NCBI RefSeq assembly: GCF_001311865.1
Contig: NZ_BBCD01000004.1
Span: 1 to 64,000, forward strand
Origin: Piscibacillus salipiscarius JCM 13188
GTDB lineage: Bacteria; Bacillota; Bacilli; Bacillales; Alkalibacillaceae
Direction of reading: 5' to 3'
Length of the DNA stretch: 64,000 nt
This document shows, piece after piece, positions 1 to 9,626 of the stretch. Both the position numbers and the translations under genes were made by a program. Position 1 is the first letter of the stretch. Each line of letters begins with the position of its first letter. The notes beneath the pieces are model-generated. The model did not search any database. It was not told the DNA's origin and saw only the letters and a program-made list of their open reading frames with translations.

Positions 1-18
1 GATGACGGGGGTCTTCTA

Positions 19-846
19 TTATAATTTCGTACGAACGTTCCAGAGCTCTGGGAAAAAGTAATGATCCAGTACTTTTTTCAAATAACCAACACCTGATGAG
101 CCCCCAGTTCCAGTTTTATGCCCAATGATTCTCTCGACCGTTTTCATATGACGGAAACGCCACTGCTGCATCCAGTCTTCGATATCAACTAACTTTTCGG
201 CTAACTCATATAAATCCCAATACTTTTCAACATTTTGATAGACTTCGATCCAAGCCGCCTCAACACTCTCATTCGCCTCATAAGTCTTTGTATAGTCACG
301 TTCTAATACTTCTTGATTAATGTCAAAACCTGATTTTGCTAAGGCTTCGATTGCTACATCATATAATCCAGGTGCTTCATAAGCCTCTTTTAACATGGCA
401 TGAAGTTCAGGGTCCTTTTCGTAAATTTTTAACACGTGAGGCGTTTTATAACCTAAAGCGAATTCAACCATACGATATTGATACGACTGAAAACCAGAGG
501 CCTGACCTAAGTAGTCGCGAAACTCGAGATATTCAGCCGGCGTCATAGTAGCTAACACATCCCATGCCTGTATAATCTGGTTCTGTATTTTAGACACACG
601 CGCTAGCTTTTTAAACGCGCTATCAAAATTTCCGGATTGAATGGCTTCGCTAGCCGCCTGAATTTCATGAATCGTTAACTTCAGCCACAGCTCACTCACC
701 TGATGAATGACGATAAATAACATCTCATCATGGTGACCGGACAATCGATGCTGCGCATTCAATATGGAATCTAAATCTAAATAATCACCATACGTCATTC
801 GCTCTTTAAAATCAGTATGGATTCCTTTTTCATTCTTAAATGTCAT
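19..846 (-). CDS. kynA: Tryptophan 2,3-dioxygenase
   Basis: Heme enzyme that opens the indole ring of L-tryptophan to N-formylkynurenine, the first step of the kynurenine pathway; cytoplasmic. The 275-residue product carries the family motif IHQVSELW near residue 47 (the His is the substrate-contact residue in known TDOs) and the C-terminal RFRH...GTGGSSG block that supplies the heme-ligating His and the substrate loop. Length is normal and the frame is intact. The start has GGTAGGGG seven bases upstream. It is divergent from cysK; no other kynurenine gene is in the window, so downstream partners, if any, lie to the left. Assignment is secure. Confidence 0.96.
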   Translation of the reverse strand: MTFKNEKGIHTDFKERMTYGDYLDLDSILNAQHRLSGHHDEMLFIVIHQVSELWLKLTIHEIQAASEAIQSGNFDSAFKKLARVSKIQNQIIQAWDVLATMTPAEYLEFRDYLGQASGFQSYQYRMVEFALGYKTPHVLKIYEKDPELHAMLKEAYEAPGLYDVAIEALAKSGFDINQEVLERDYTKTYEANESVEAAWIEVYQNVEKYWDLYELAEKLVDIEDWMQQWRFRHMKTVERIIGHKTGTGGSSGVGYLKKVLDHYFFPELWNVRTKL

Positions 847-1000
847 ACAGTTAGCCCCTACCTTTTTTCTTTTATCTTAACACATAATTCATGGCCAAAA
901 TTAAGATGCTATAATAAGATAAACTAAGCATTTGAATTCAACTAATCCCTATTGATAAACTATGATTAGGTTGAATGAAAATTGTAAGGGATGTGAAAAC

Positions 1001-1929
1001 ATGCGTGTTGTCAATAATATAGCTGAATTAATCGGAGATACACCACTTGTTAAACTAAATCGACTAAGTCCAGCAAACGGAGCTGACGTCTATTTAAAGC
1101 TTGAGATGTTTAATCCAAGCGGAAGTGTTAAAGATCGCGCGGCTTATAACATGATTGTCGAGGCTGAAAAAGAAGGTCTACTAAAAGAAGGTTCAACGAT
1201 TATCGAGCCAACGAGCGGCAACACAGGCATTGGCCTGGCGATGAATGCGGCTGCACGTGGTTATAAAGCGATTCTAGTGATGCCGGATACGATGACAAAG
1301 GAACGCATCAATTTACTAAAAGCTTACGGAGCTGAAGTCGTGTTAACGCCTGGCGATCAAAAATGCCTGGCGCAATTGAAAAAGCCAAACAGCTTTTAAA
1401 CGAAATTCCAAACAGCTTTATGCCAATGCAATTTGAAAACAAAGCGAATCCAGATGCCCACCGAAACTCCACTGCTAAAGAGATTAAAGAAGCAATGGAC
1501 TTCTTAGGCAAACCCCTTTCAGCATTTGTAGCAAGTTCAGGAACTGGCGGAACGGTGACAGGCACTGGTGAAGAACTTAAGAAGATTTATCAAGATTTAA
1601 CGGTTCATGTCGTGGAACCAGCAGGGTCACCTGTCTTATCAGGTGGTAAACCTGGGAAACATAAACTAGTCGGAACAAGCCCAGGCTTTATTCCTGATAC
1701 ACTTAACTTAGATGTTTGCGATGAAATTTTAAAAATTGAAGACGATCAAGCCTATAACGTGACTCGTCGCCTCGCACGTGAAGAAGGTATTCTCGTTGGA
1801 CCTTCAGGCGGTGCTACGACTTACGCTGCGTTAGAGGTTGCTAAGCGCAAACAACCAGGTGATGTGATTGTCGCCATTGCCCCTGACACAGGTGAACGTT
1901 ATCTATCTGGTGACTTATTTGATTTTTAA
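1001..1929 (+). CDS. cysK: Cysteine synthase A (frame broken once)
   Basis: PLP-dependent O-acetylserine sulfhydrylase making cysteine from O-acetylserine and sulfide. The N-terminal part has the PLP-lysine motif GSVKDR and PTSGNTGIG; the C-terminal part has [10 protein letters not shown] and [11 protein letters not shown], all standard for CysK. The reading frame is lost in an A run at 1359-1363: removing one A restores the expected join [12 protein letters not shown]. The ATG at 1001 (MRVVNNI) is preferred over the upstream ATG at 962 because AAGGG lies ten bases ahead and it matches the family N terminus. Restored length is about 309 residues, normal. The break is probably a sequencing error. 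Confidence 0.93.
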
Positions 1930-1936
1930 TCGGCTA

Positions 1937-1970
1937 AAATCCACTCTTTTAATGGGAGTGGATTTTTTTA
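1937..1970 (+). terminator. Rho-independent terminator after cysK
   Basis: A ten-base-pair stem (AAATCCACTC pairing with GAGTGGATTT) with a nine-base loop is followed by a T run, directly after the cysK stop. Confidence 0.85.
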
Positions 1971-2005
1971 TTTGTGAAAAAACTAAAGTTATTTCTAAAA
2001 ACATC

Positions 2006-2061
2006 TTGACTTGAGAATGATTATCATTAACAATATAAATTGAAATTGATAATTATTCTCA
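2006..2061 (+). promoter_or_regulatory. Two Fur boxes over the fbp promoter
   Basis: Two 7-1-7 inverted repeats lie 20 bp apart: TGAGAATGATTATCA at 2012-2026 and TGATAATTATTCTCA at 2047-2061. Each differs from the Bacillus Fur consensus TGATAATNATTATCA at one base. The first overlaps a likely sigma-A promoter (TTGACT at 2006-2011, with AACAAT about 17 bp on). Together they predict iron repression of the downstream fbpABC genes. Confidence 0.9.
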
Positions 2062-2093
2062 TCCATTACAAATCTAGAAAGGACGTTACTAAC

Positions 2094-3131
2094 ATGCATA
2101 AAAAATATTATTAATCGGTTCACTTGTATTATTAATGTTTTTCCTAGCTGCTTGTGGCGGGGAACAAAGTGCATCTAAGGATGACGAGCTTAACTTATAC
2201 ACAAGTCGCCATTACGATATTGACGATGAACTTTATAAACAATTTGAAGAGGAAACAGGTATTAAAGTTAATGTCATTGAAGGTAGTGCAGATGAATTAA
2301 TTGAGCGCATGAAACGTGAAGGTGAACAAACGGCTGATCTTTTCTATACATCAGATGCAGGACGTCTTCATCGAGCTAAAGAAGAAGGCTTATTGCAAAG
2401 TGTTGAGAGCGACACTTTAAATAAAAATATACCAGAGAAGTTACGCGACAAAGATCAAGAGTGGTACGGATTAACTAAGCGTGCACGTGTCATTGTCTAT
2501 CATAAAGATCGCGTTGATCCGAGTGAACTTTCTACTTACGAAGATTTAACTAACTCTAAATGGGAAGACCGAATTTTAATTCGCTCTTCTGAAAACATTT
2601 ATAACCAATCACTATTAGCTTCATTAATCGAATTAAATGGTCGCGAGGAAGCTAAGGCTTGGGCTGAAGGCATCGTAAATAATATGGCACGTGACCCTCA
2701 AGGTGGTGACCGAGACCAAGCGAAAGGTGTTGCAGCTGGCGAAGGTGATATTGCTGTCATGAATACTTATTATTTAGGCGGTATGTTAAATTCAGCTGAT
2801 GAAGAAGAAGTTAAAGTAGCTGAACAACTAGGTGTCTTCTTCCCTAACCAAGAAACGACAGGAACACACGTAAACGTTAGTGGTATTGCTGTTACTAAGC
2901 ATGCACAAAACAAAGAAAACGCAATAAAGCTAATTGAATTCCTATCGTCAGAAGACGTTCAAAAACAATTTGCAAGTGCAAACTACGAATACCCAGTTAA
3001 TCCAAATGTCGAACCTGCTGACACACTTAAGCAATGGGGGAGACTTTAAAGAACAAGATATCAATTTATCAATTTTAGGCGAAAATAACGCTGAAGCAGT
3101 CAAGATTTTTAATGAAGTCAATTGGAAATAA
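2094..3131 (+). CDS. fbpA: Fe(3+) ABC transporter substrate-binding lipoprotein (two frame breaks)
   Basis: Extracellular ferric-iron-binding lipoprotein feeding the FbpBC importer. After restoring one A in the run at 2100-2105, the N terminus reads as a lipoprotein signal ending in LAAC-GG. The mature part matches FbpA/FutA proteins (LNLYTSRHYD, DLFYTSDAGRL, RARVIVYHKDRV, GIAVTKHA), including Tyr-rich iron-ligand regions. A second break, an extra G at 3036-3040, separates the last 30 residues; removal gives ...LKQWGDFKEQDINL and an end at 3131. GGACG-type SD precedes the ATG at 2094. Restored length is about 345 residues. The Fur boxes and the following permease and ATPase genes support the iron role. 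Confidence 0.9.
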
Positions 3132-3137
3132 GCATCA

Positions 3138-3168
3138 TCAGGTTGTTGTCCTCAACAACCTGATTTTG
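3138..3168 (+). terminator. Hairpin between fbpA and fbpB
   Basis: An 11-bp perfect stem (TCAGGTTGTTG / CAACAACCTGA) with a four-base loop and T4 tail sits in the fbpA-fbpB gap. It is probably a partial terminator that keeps the binding protein more abundant than the permease and ATPase, a common layout in ABC operons. Confidence 0.75.
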
Positions 3169-3260
3169 TCTATTTTATAACAAGTAGTTAAAAACGCTTA
3201 CTCTAGGCTTTATTTTTTGTAAGATGGATATGGTGATAGAACTAAAGGGCGTGAACACTT

Positions 3261-4881
3261 TTGAGTTGGATTAGAAATATTAAAAACAACATGAATAGCT
3301 GGACGATTTTAAGCATCATATTTGTCAGCCTTATATTACTCCCAAACTTATCCATCATTATTCAATTTTTAGTGAATCAAATGAAAACTGGACTCATATT
3401 AGAGAATACATGCTTGGTACTTACATCACGAATTCTCTTACTCTAATTATATTTGTTGGTTTACTGACTGCATTGATTGGTTCAAGTCTCGCATGGATTA
3501 TTTCAGCTTATGATTTCCCTTTACGAGGCTTTTTTCAGTGGGGATTAATCTTACCACTCGCGATCCCACCTTATATTGGTGCATACACATATCACGGTAT
3601 CTTGAACTATACAGGCGTCATTCAAACAACTTTAAGAAACCAATTTGATCTCACAGTTAATCAAGATTATTTCAATATTATGAACATGCCTGGGGCTGTT
3701 TTTATATTTGTCATGTTCTTATTTCCATATGTATTTACAATCACGAAAGCCTTTCTTGCTCGCCAGTCAACATCTTTAATTGAAAACGCCAGAATCTTAG
3801 GTAGTAGCTCTTGGCGAATTTATTTTAAAATCGTCCTTCCAATTACAAGAGCATCGATCGTTGCAGGTGTCAGTTTAGTTATTTTAGAAGTTTTAAATGA
3901 CTATGGTGTTGTAAAATATTATGGGATTCAAACGTTTACAACTGCCATATTCCAGACCTGGTTTGGATTGGGTGATTTAAACTCAGCGATTAAACTATCA
4001 GGCACTCTTATGCTGATCATTTTAGGGTTACTTATATTAGAACGGGTGCTTCGTGGTCGTAAGCGGTTTAGTTTTACAACTACTAAAGTAAAGCTTTTAA
4101 AGCCCATTAAGTTAAAAGGGCGACATAAGTGGCTAGCCTTTAGCTATTGCATGGCCATTTTTCTGTTAGCATTTATGATTCCATTTATACAATTAATCGG
4201 TTGGAGCTTGTTAACTTACGAACAATTTTTCTCAAGTGAATTATTAACCGTCATTGGAAACACCGTACTTGTGGCATTCACTGGTGCAACACTGATCACA
4301 ATTATGGCAATTGTTATAAGTAATTTCTCTAGGCTAAATCGCGGTTTAACTGCAAAACTCTTCCCTAAAATTACTATTTTAGGTTATTCTATACCTGGTG
4401 CTGTCATCTCAGTTGGAGTTGTCACCTTATTCATAGGGATTGACAAAATAATTTACAATTGGGGATGGACATCATCTTACGTATTAAGTACAAGTGTATT
4501 TATGTTAATTTTGCATATATCGTACGTTATCTTGCTGTTGCATATAATTCTGTTGAATCTGGATTTGAACGCATCGGAACGAATTTCACAGAAGCATCTC
4601 GTATGCTAGGAAATAGTGTGACACAATCATTTTTTAGAGTAGACATCAAATTAATTCGCGGTGCTATATTCGGAGGATTTATTCTAGCTTTTATAGATAT
4701 ACTAAAAGAACTACCTTTAACTTTAATCTTAAGACCCTTTAACTTTGAAACACTTGCGACAAACGCGTTCAACTATGCCACGAATGAAATGATTCAAAAG
4801 GCGGCAGTTCCATCGATTTTAATTATATTGATCAGCGCATTATCAATTTATGTTTTCCATTATGTGTTAGAAAGGGAGTAA
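3261..4881 (+). CDS. fbpB: Fe(3+) ABC transporter permease, two-domain (two frame breaks)
   Basis: Double-length permease (about 540 residues restored) of the FbpB family, with twelve predicted membrane segments and two copies of the EAA-type loop (EASRMLG and [20 protein letters not shown] regions). Two single-base losses break it: in the A run at 3384-3387 (restored [10 protein letters not shown]) and in the T run at 4509-4512 (restored [17 protein letters not shown]). The start is a TTG with AAAGGG eleven bases upstream; GTG at 3251 is out of frame. Stop is four bases before fbpC, so the two are co-transcribed. The membrane role in iron import follows from the family and context. Confidence 0.87.
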
Positions 4882-4885
4882 ACCT

Positions 4886-5621
4886 ATGTTTGTTCATATC
4901 CGAGACTTACATTTCCAATATCAAAATACTGATGAGCGAACAATTGACCAGTTTAATTTAACTATTAATCAAGGTGAAATTACGACTATTCTTGGCGAAT
5001 CTGGCAGCGGTAAAAGTACATTATTAAGATTAATTGCCGGGTTAGAAATGCCAACGAAAGGTAACATTATGGTTGGTGATGACTGCATGTGCAGTCAGTC
5101 AAAGTTGTTCAGCCTGAAAAACGTGGAATTGGCATGGTATTTCAAGATTATGCTTTATTCCCACACATGACTGTAAAGGAAAATATACAATTTGGCCTAT
5201 TAAAGTGGTCACGCAAAGAAAAAAAGGCACGCTTGCAAGAAGTTTTAGAGCTAGTAAACTTAGAAGGCTACGAAAAGCGTTATCCGTATGAATTAAGTGG
5301 TGGCCAGCAGCAACGAGTCGCCTTAGCACGTGCACTTGCACCTAAACCTAAATTATTACTCTTTGATGAACCTTTCAGTAATTTAGATGCTGATTTACAA
5401 ATTAAAATTAGAGAAGAACTACGTAAAATTTTAAAAACAACTGGAGTAACCTCTATTTTTGTAACCCATGACCAGGAAGATGCACAAGCACTAGCAGATC
5501 GCATAGTCATTTTAAAAAATGGTCAGATACTGATACAGGAACTCCTGAAGAAATCTTCGGTACAGACTGCGACATTTCTGAGCGATTAGCCGTTAAACCA
5601 AGAGTGCTGTCGAAGTTATAA
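4886..5621 (+). CDS. fbpC: Fe(3+) ABC transporter ATP-binding protein (two frame breaks)
   Basis: ATPase of the iron importer. Walker [11 protein letters not shown]-loop [10 protein letters not shown], signature [15 protein letters not shown], Walker B LLLFDEP and H-loop VTHDQ are all present in order. Two frame breaks occur: near 5080-5095 and near 5520-5535; the second restores a TPEEIFGT...[11 protein letters not shown] tail ending at 5621. Restored length is about 245 residues, short for FbpC because the extra C-terminal regulatory domain of some family members is absent. It is the last gene of the Fur-controlled operon. Confidence 0.88.
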
Positions 5622-5630
5622 CTAAACTCC

Positions 5631-5660
5631 CTCTCGCTTTAAACAAGCGAGAGTTTTATT
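5631..5660 (+). terminator. Terminator after fbpC
   Basis: The stem CTCTCGCTT / AAGCGAGAG is followed by TTTTATTTT, ten bases after the restored fbpC stop. Confidence 0.85.
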
Positions 5661-5690
5661 TTGCCTACCTCCTCCCCTCTCTCTGGAAAT

Positions 5691-5847
5691 GCGAACAGTT
5701 TTCTAGCAGATGCATACAGTTCTCCCTGATATGCGAACAGTTTTCTCCCAAATACGGACAGTTGAACTACAAACGTGAACAGTTCCTGCGAAAATACGAA
5801 CAGTTTCATCGAAAATGTGGACACTTCGTTCGAAAATGTGGACAATC
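5691..5847. repeat. 21-bp degenerate tandem array, 8 units (core GCGAACAGTT)
   Basis: Ten-base cores related to GCGAACAGTT begin at 5691, 5712, 5733, 5754, 5775, 5796, 5817 and 5838, exactly 21 bases apart each time; the eleven bases between cores vary freely. On the minus strand the periodicity opens a frame with a heptad pattern (LFxFxxE-like), a by-product of a 21-base period. It lies between the fbpC terminator and the MFS gene. The period equals two turns of B-DNA. The same architecture with other cores recurs at five more loci in the window. Confidence 0.9.
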
Positions 5848-5993
5848 AATTGATTGAACACGACCCCAAGCTGTCTTAAATCTTTGCTGTTACTCCGCCT
5901 AAGCAGGTTATTCGACATCAACTTGGAATTGTGATATTATTTAGCCTAGCGAAATAAACGTGTTCCGAAACATTAGAAAGAAGGGTCTATATA

Positions 5994-7235
5994 ATGGATC
6001 AGCATTCACGAGCAAAGCGTAATTTGGCGATCATGTGGTTCGCCAATTTTTTTGTGGCAGGTAGTATGACAATGGTGATGCCGTTCCTCTCACTTTATAT
6101 CGAGACGTTCGGCAATTTCTCAGATGATTATGTACAAAAATGGGCAGGATATACATTTGGAATTACATTCTTAACCGCGTTCTTAGTATCCCCGCTCTGG
6201 GGTCGTATAGGTGACCGTTACGGAAGAAAACCAATCCTAATCATAGCGGCATTTGGTTTAGGTACAAGTGTCTTCCTAATGGGAGAAGTTCAAACGGTCT
6301 TTCAATTATTTTTACTAAGATTTGTCATGGGTGTCTTTACTGGGTTTATCCCTTTATCACAGGCGCTCATATCGACTCAAACTGAAAAAGGCATCTCTGG
6401 GCGCGTTTTGGGGACGCTACAAACAGGTACCGTCACTGGTACGCTAATGGGACCGATGCTTGGTGGTGTATTAGCCGATACATTTGGTTATGCTCAAGCC
6501 TTTCAGTTCACATCAGGTACTATTTTCTTAGCAGGCGTCCTTGTCATCATTGGATTAAAAGAGTTCAAAGTAAAAGATGATGAAAACGAACAAGAAAGTT
6601 ATTCTAGAAAAGAAGTAGTAACTTTTATTTTAAAACAACCGATGCTAATTTCAGTCATCATTCTATCAATGTTTATCCAAGTGGCTCACTTCGCGGTGCA
6701 GCCGATTCTAGCACTGTATGTCAGTGAATTAAATGGTCCGGAAAACTTAGCATTCATTTCAGGAATCGCATTTTCCATAACTGGACTTGGTAACTTACTT
6801 ATGACGAGACGCTGGGGCCGTATTGCCGATAAAGTCGGTTATGAAAAGATCCTAATTGCATTGCTCTTAGCAGCTGGATTAGTTTATTTACCTGGTGCGT
6901 TCGTTACTGAAGTATGGCAGCTTGTTATTGTGAGATTCTTGCTCGGAGTCACACTCGGCGGAATTATTCCGGTTAGAATGGCATACATTCGCCAGGTCGC
7001 ACCAATTAACATGCAAGGTGAAGTGATGGGTTACAATACAAGCCTCCGATTCTTAGGTAACATGCTCGGACCTGTCTTAGGCGGAGTGGTGGCTGGTTTT
7101 TACAACATTTCATCTGTCTTTATCATGACAAGTGCAATGCTATTTGCCTGTGGTCTTATTCTCTTTTTCATCAAATTCAGAGAAGATCATGCAGAATCAT
7201 CGGTTCGTTCTAGGACCAAGCATTCTACGTCTTAA
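5994..7235 (+). CDS. MFS multidrug-efflux-type transporter
   Basis: A 413-residue, twelve-segment major facilitator with the DHA1 signature loop GRIGDRYGRKPI between segments 2 and 3, the antiporter motif C region around TGTLMGPMLGGVLAD, and a repeat of motif A (RIADKVGYEK) in the second half. It probably exports drugs by proton antiport across the cytoplasmic membrane; the substrate cannot be read from sequence. The frame is intact, with GAAGGG upstream of the ATG. It is preceded by a 21-bp repeat array and followed by pdxK with an 83-base gap. Confidence 0.88.
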   Translation: MDQHSRAKRNLAIMWFANFFVAGSMTMVMPFLSLYIETFGNFSDDYVQKWAGYTFGITFLTAFLVSPLWGRIGDRYGRKPILIIAAFGLGTSVFLMGEVQTVFQLFLLRFVMGVFTGFIPLSQALISTQTEKGISGRVLGTLQTGTVTGTLMGPMLGGVLADTFGYAQAFQFTSGTIFLAGVLVIIGLKEFKVKDDENEQESYSRKEVVTFILKQPMLISVIILSMFIQVAHFAVQPILALYVSELNGPENLAFISGIAFSITGLGNLLMTRRWGRIADKVGYEKILIALLLAAGLVYLPGAFVTEVWQLVIVRFLLGVTLGGIIPVRMAYIRQVAPINMQGEVMGYNTSLRFLGNMLGPVLGGVVAGFYNISSVFIMTSAMLFACGLILFFIKFREDHAESSVRSRTKHSTS

Positions 7236-7318
7236 AAATTTACTAATATAACTTATTTGTCATAAGTATGAAATTGTCTTAAAATACAAACAGGAACTAA
7301 GAAAGTGAGGGAGTCTCC

Positions 7319-8128
7319 ATGAAAAAAGCGTTAGTATTAGCTGGCTCTGACACCAGTGGTGGAGCAGGCATTCAAGCAGATATTAAAACATCTCAAGAAA
7401 TTGGCATCTATCCGATGACAGCTTTAACAACGATTGTTGCACAAAACCCATCGACAAGCTGGGCGCATGATGTGTATCCAATCGAGCTTGATACAGTAAA
7501 AGCACAACTGCACACGATTCTAGATGGTGTAGGTGTTGATATTATGAAGACAGGTATGCTTCCAACAGCGGAAGTGATCAAACTTGCGGCTGAGGTGATT
7601 GAGAAGCATAACTTACCGGCTGTTATTGACCCTGTTTTAGTGTGTAAAGGTCAGGACGAAGCTCTACATCCTGAAAACTCTGAAGCATTACGTGATGTTT
7701 TAGTACCAAAAGCACTAGTGACAACGCCTAACTTATTTGAAGCAGGACAGCTGGCAGGTATGTCGAACATCACAACCGTAGACGAAATGAAAGAAGCTGC
7801 TAAACGTATTTACGAACTAGGCGCTAAAAACGTCATCGTCAAAGGCGGTTCAGAAGTTGAAGGCGACAAAGCTGTTGATGTATTTTATGCTGGGGATGAG
7901 TTCATCTTAATTGAAACAGATGCCATCGACACAACTTACACACACGGTGCAGGCTGCACATTTGCATCTGCGATTACGGCTTATATCGCCAAAGGGCAAG
8001 AGCCTTTAGAAGCCATTAAATCAGCTAAAACATTTATTACAAATGCGATTGAAGGCGCATCAGAATTAAATCAATATGTAGGTTCGGTTAATCAATTTGC
8101 GAATCGCCATAACCACGTTAATGTCTAA
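7319..8128 (+). CDS. pdxK: Pyridoxal/pyridoxine kinase (ThiD-like PdxK)
   Basis: Ribokinase-fold kinase phosphorylating B6 vitamers (the Bacillus enzyme of this subgroup was first named ThiD). The 269-residue sequence shows AGSDTSGGAGIQADIKT at residues 8-24, MKTGMLP, DPVLVCKG, TPNLFEA and the anion-hole/catalytic THGAGCTF block, in the usual order. It resembles B. subtilis PdxK closely from memory (AIAQDP/NSW and LNQYVG stretches), which separates it from HMP kinase in thiamine operons; no thi genes or TPP riboswitch are nearby. The frame is intact and a GAGGGAG ribosome site precedes the ATG. Confidence 0.9.
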   Translation: MKKALVLAGSDTSGGAGIQADIKTSQEIGIYPMTALTTIVAQNPSTSWAHDVYPIELDTVKAQLHTILDGVGVDIMKTGMLPTAEVIKLAAEVIEKHNLPAVIDPVLVCKGQDEALHPENSEALRDVLVPKALVTTPNLFEAGQLAGMSNITTVDEMKEAAKRIYELGAKNVIVKGGSEVEGDKAVDVFYAGDEFILIETDAIDTTYTHGAGCTFASAITAYIAKGQEPLEAIKSAKTFITNAIEGASELNQYVGSVNQFANRHNHVNV

Positions 8129-8168
8129 AACTGGGAGGTCGGCTTGTGCCGATTTCTCGGTTTTTTTT
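8127..8168 (+). terminator. Terminator after pdxK
   Basis: A 13-bp stem including several G-T pairs (arms 8131-8143 and 8148-8160) closes a TTGT loop and runs into T8. It begins at the pdxK stop codon. Confidence 0.85.
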
Positions 8169-8200
8169 AATACACAAAACCATTGAGAGGAGAATGCTAA

Positions 8201-8671
8201 ATGGCTAATAAAATGAATGTTGAAAGCTTTAACTTAGACCATACAAAAGTCAAAGCACCTTATGTTCGCTTAGTTGGTGTTACGGAAGGCCCAAACGGAG
8301 ACAAAATCCATAAATATGACATCCGTTTTAAACAACCCAATAAAGCGCACATGGACATGGATGCCCTACATTCTATCGAACATTTAATGGCCGAAAATAT
8401 TCGTAATCACTTAGATCATGTCGTTGATATAAGTCCAATGGGTTGTCAGACTGGGTTTTATCTAGCCGTATTAAATCATGATGATTATGATGAAATTTTG
8501 AATGCATTAGAGCAAACGTTTAAAGACGTTTTAGCTGCTGATGAAGTACCAGCCTGTAATGAAGTTCAGTGCGGATGGGCCGCAAACCATAGTCTAGAAG
8601 GTGCTAAACAGCTCGCTCAAGAAATGTTAGATCAACGAAGCGATTGGGAACAAGTCTTCGGAGATGACTAA
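8201..8671 (+). CDS. luxS: S-ribosylhomocysteine lyase (AI-2 synthase)
   Basis: Cleaves S-ribosylhomocysteine to homocysteine and DPD, the precursor of autoinducer-2; part of the activated methyl cycle. The 156-residue product has the metal site HSIEH (His57, Glu60, His61), the catalytic-region MGCQTGFY (Cys82) and the third metal ligand in [12 protein letters not shown]. Length and motif order are standard and the frame is intact. GAGAGGAG lies eight bases before the ATG. It is a single-gene unit between two terminators. Confidence 0.97.
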   Translation: MANKMNVESFNLDHTKVKAPYVRLVGVTEGPNGDKIHKYDIRFKQPNKAHMDMDALHSIEHLMAENIRNHLDHVVDISPMGCQTGFYLAVLNHDDYDEILNALEQTFKDVLAADEVPACNEVQCGWAANHSLEGAKQLAQEMLDQRSDWEQVFGDD

Positions 8672-8677
8672 AAACTC

Positions 8678-8712
8678 GAGCCGTGATGCTTAACATCACG
8701 GCTCATTTATTT
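8678..8712 (+). terminator. Terminator after luxS
   Basis: A perfect 11-bp stem GAGCCGTGATG / CATCACGGCTC with a five-base loop follows the luxS stop. The T tail is weak (ATTTATTT). Confidence 0.75.
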
Positions 8713-8754
8713 AGATATGTGGATACCGCTTCAATTGGTCTCGTTGATGAATCT

Positions 8755-9626
8755 CTATTCCCCTAGATAATAAATAAAACGAAAAATGGTAAAAACAAAT
8801 GCTGCAAGCGGATACCATATAATCCATTCGTAATTATAAAGAAACGATTGCCACTGTCCGATCAACCCTGCCCATTCATTGTTTTAGAAAGGTAAACCTC
8901 AGGACCATGCAACCTTAGAATTGTTCCACCTAAAAATAACTTAAAGATCCCTAGCTGACCAATCAGAGTCAGTGTAAGAATCATTTCTTTTACCATCATC
9001 GATAAAAGGGTCCCTTTTAGATGAGGGAAAACTTGCTTAGTGGTCACCCACCAAGGACTGGCGCCTAATGACTTAGATGCGGTTATAAACTCGTTCTTTT
9101 TCAGTTCAATAGTCTTACTTTTAGTTGCCGAAAACACCCCTGGAATGCCGATTAACACCATTAGGACGGTTTGAAGAGTAGTTAGTTCAAACACGGATAA
9201 TGTAGAATTAATGGTAATTCCGACTAACACGAAATATAACACTAAAAATTGCGGGATTCCCCCTAACAAACCAAAACCGAACCCTAATTTATTCGATTTA
9301 GAATTGTTCAGATTTCCAACTAAAATGCCGAGGCCTCCACCAACGACAACTCTTATAAAGGCTACGAATAAACTAATAAAAATCGTATATTTCGCTCCAT
9401 ACAATAACAACGTCAATATATCATAACCCCACTGATCCGTCCCAAATGGATGCTTAGCTGATGGTGGCGCAGGGTTTGTAACCATTTCATAATCTTCACC
9501 TTGTGAGATATACTCTACTTCCATTGTGTAATTATCATCATATGGCGCAATAAATGGTCCGATAATTGCGATGATGATCAGTATTAGAGTTAAGCTTAAC
9601 CCTGTCCAAAGTCTCCAATTAGTCAT
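8755..9626 (-). CDS. ABC transporter permease, DppC/OppC-like (one frame break)
   Basis: Membrane permease of the peptide/nickel importer family. It has an N-terminal anchor, then FGTDQWGYDIL, the typical OppC entry motif, and an EAA-type loop (KSLGASPWWVTTKQVFPHL) near residue 190. A frame break near 8878 separates the last 40 residues; reading on gives NEWAGLIGQWQS and a stop at 8755. The ATG at 9626 overlaps the upstream permease by eight bases. No binding protein or ATPase gene is adjacent, so the substrate is unknown. Confidence 0.75.

Noticed and set aside
847..1000. T-box or S-box leader upstream of cysK
   Set aside because: The gap is too short and lacks the T-box GGTGGNACC block, K-turn and S-box motifs.
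1353..1370. Programmed frameshift in cysK or other broken genes
   Set aside because: Breaks occur at many different runs in nearly half the genes, without slippery heptamers plus structures, and no homologue is known to need them.
5639..5921. Minus-strand ORFs with heptad-like repeats (LFxFxxE) over the first 21-bp array
   Set aside because: The heptad pattern is forced by a 21-base DNA period; overlapping frames are equally open, no ribosome site is seen, and other arrays give unrelated peptides.
7236..7318. TPP riboswitch ahead of the ThiD-like kinase gene
   Set aside because: The 83-base gap lacks CTGAGA and the other TPP aptamer blocks, which also supports PdxK rather than ThiD.
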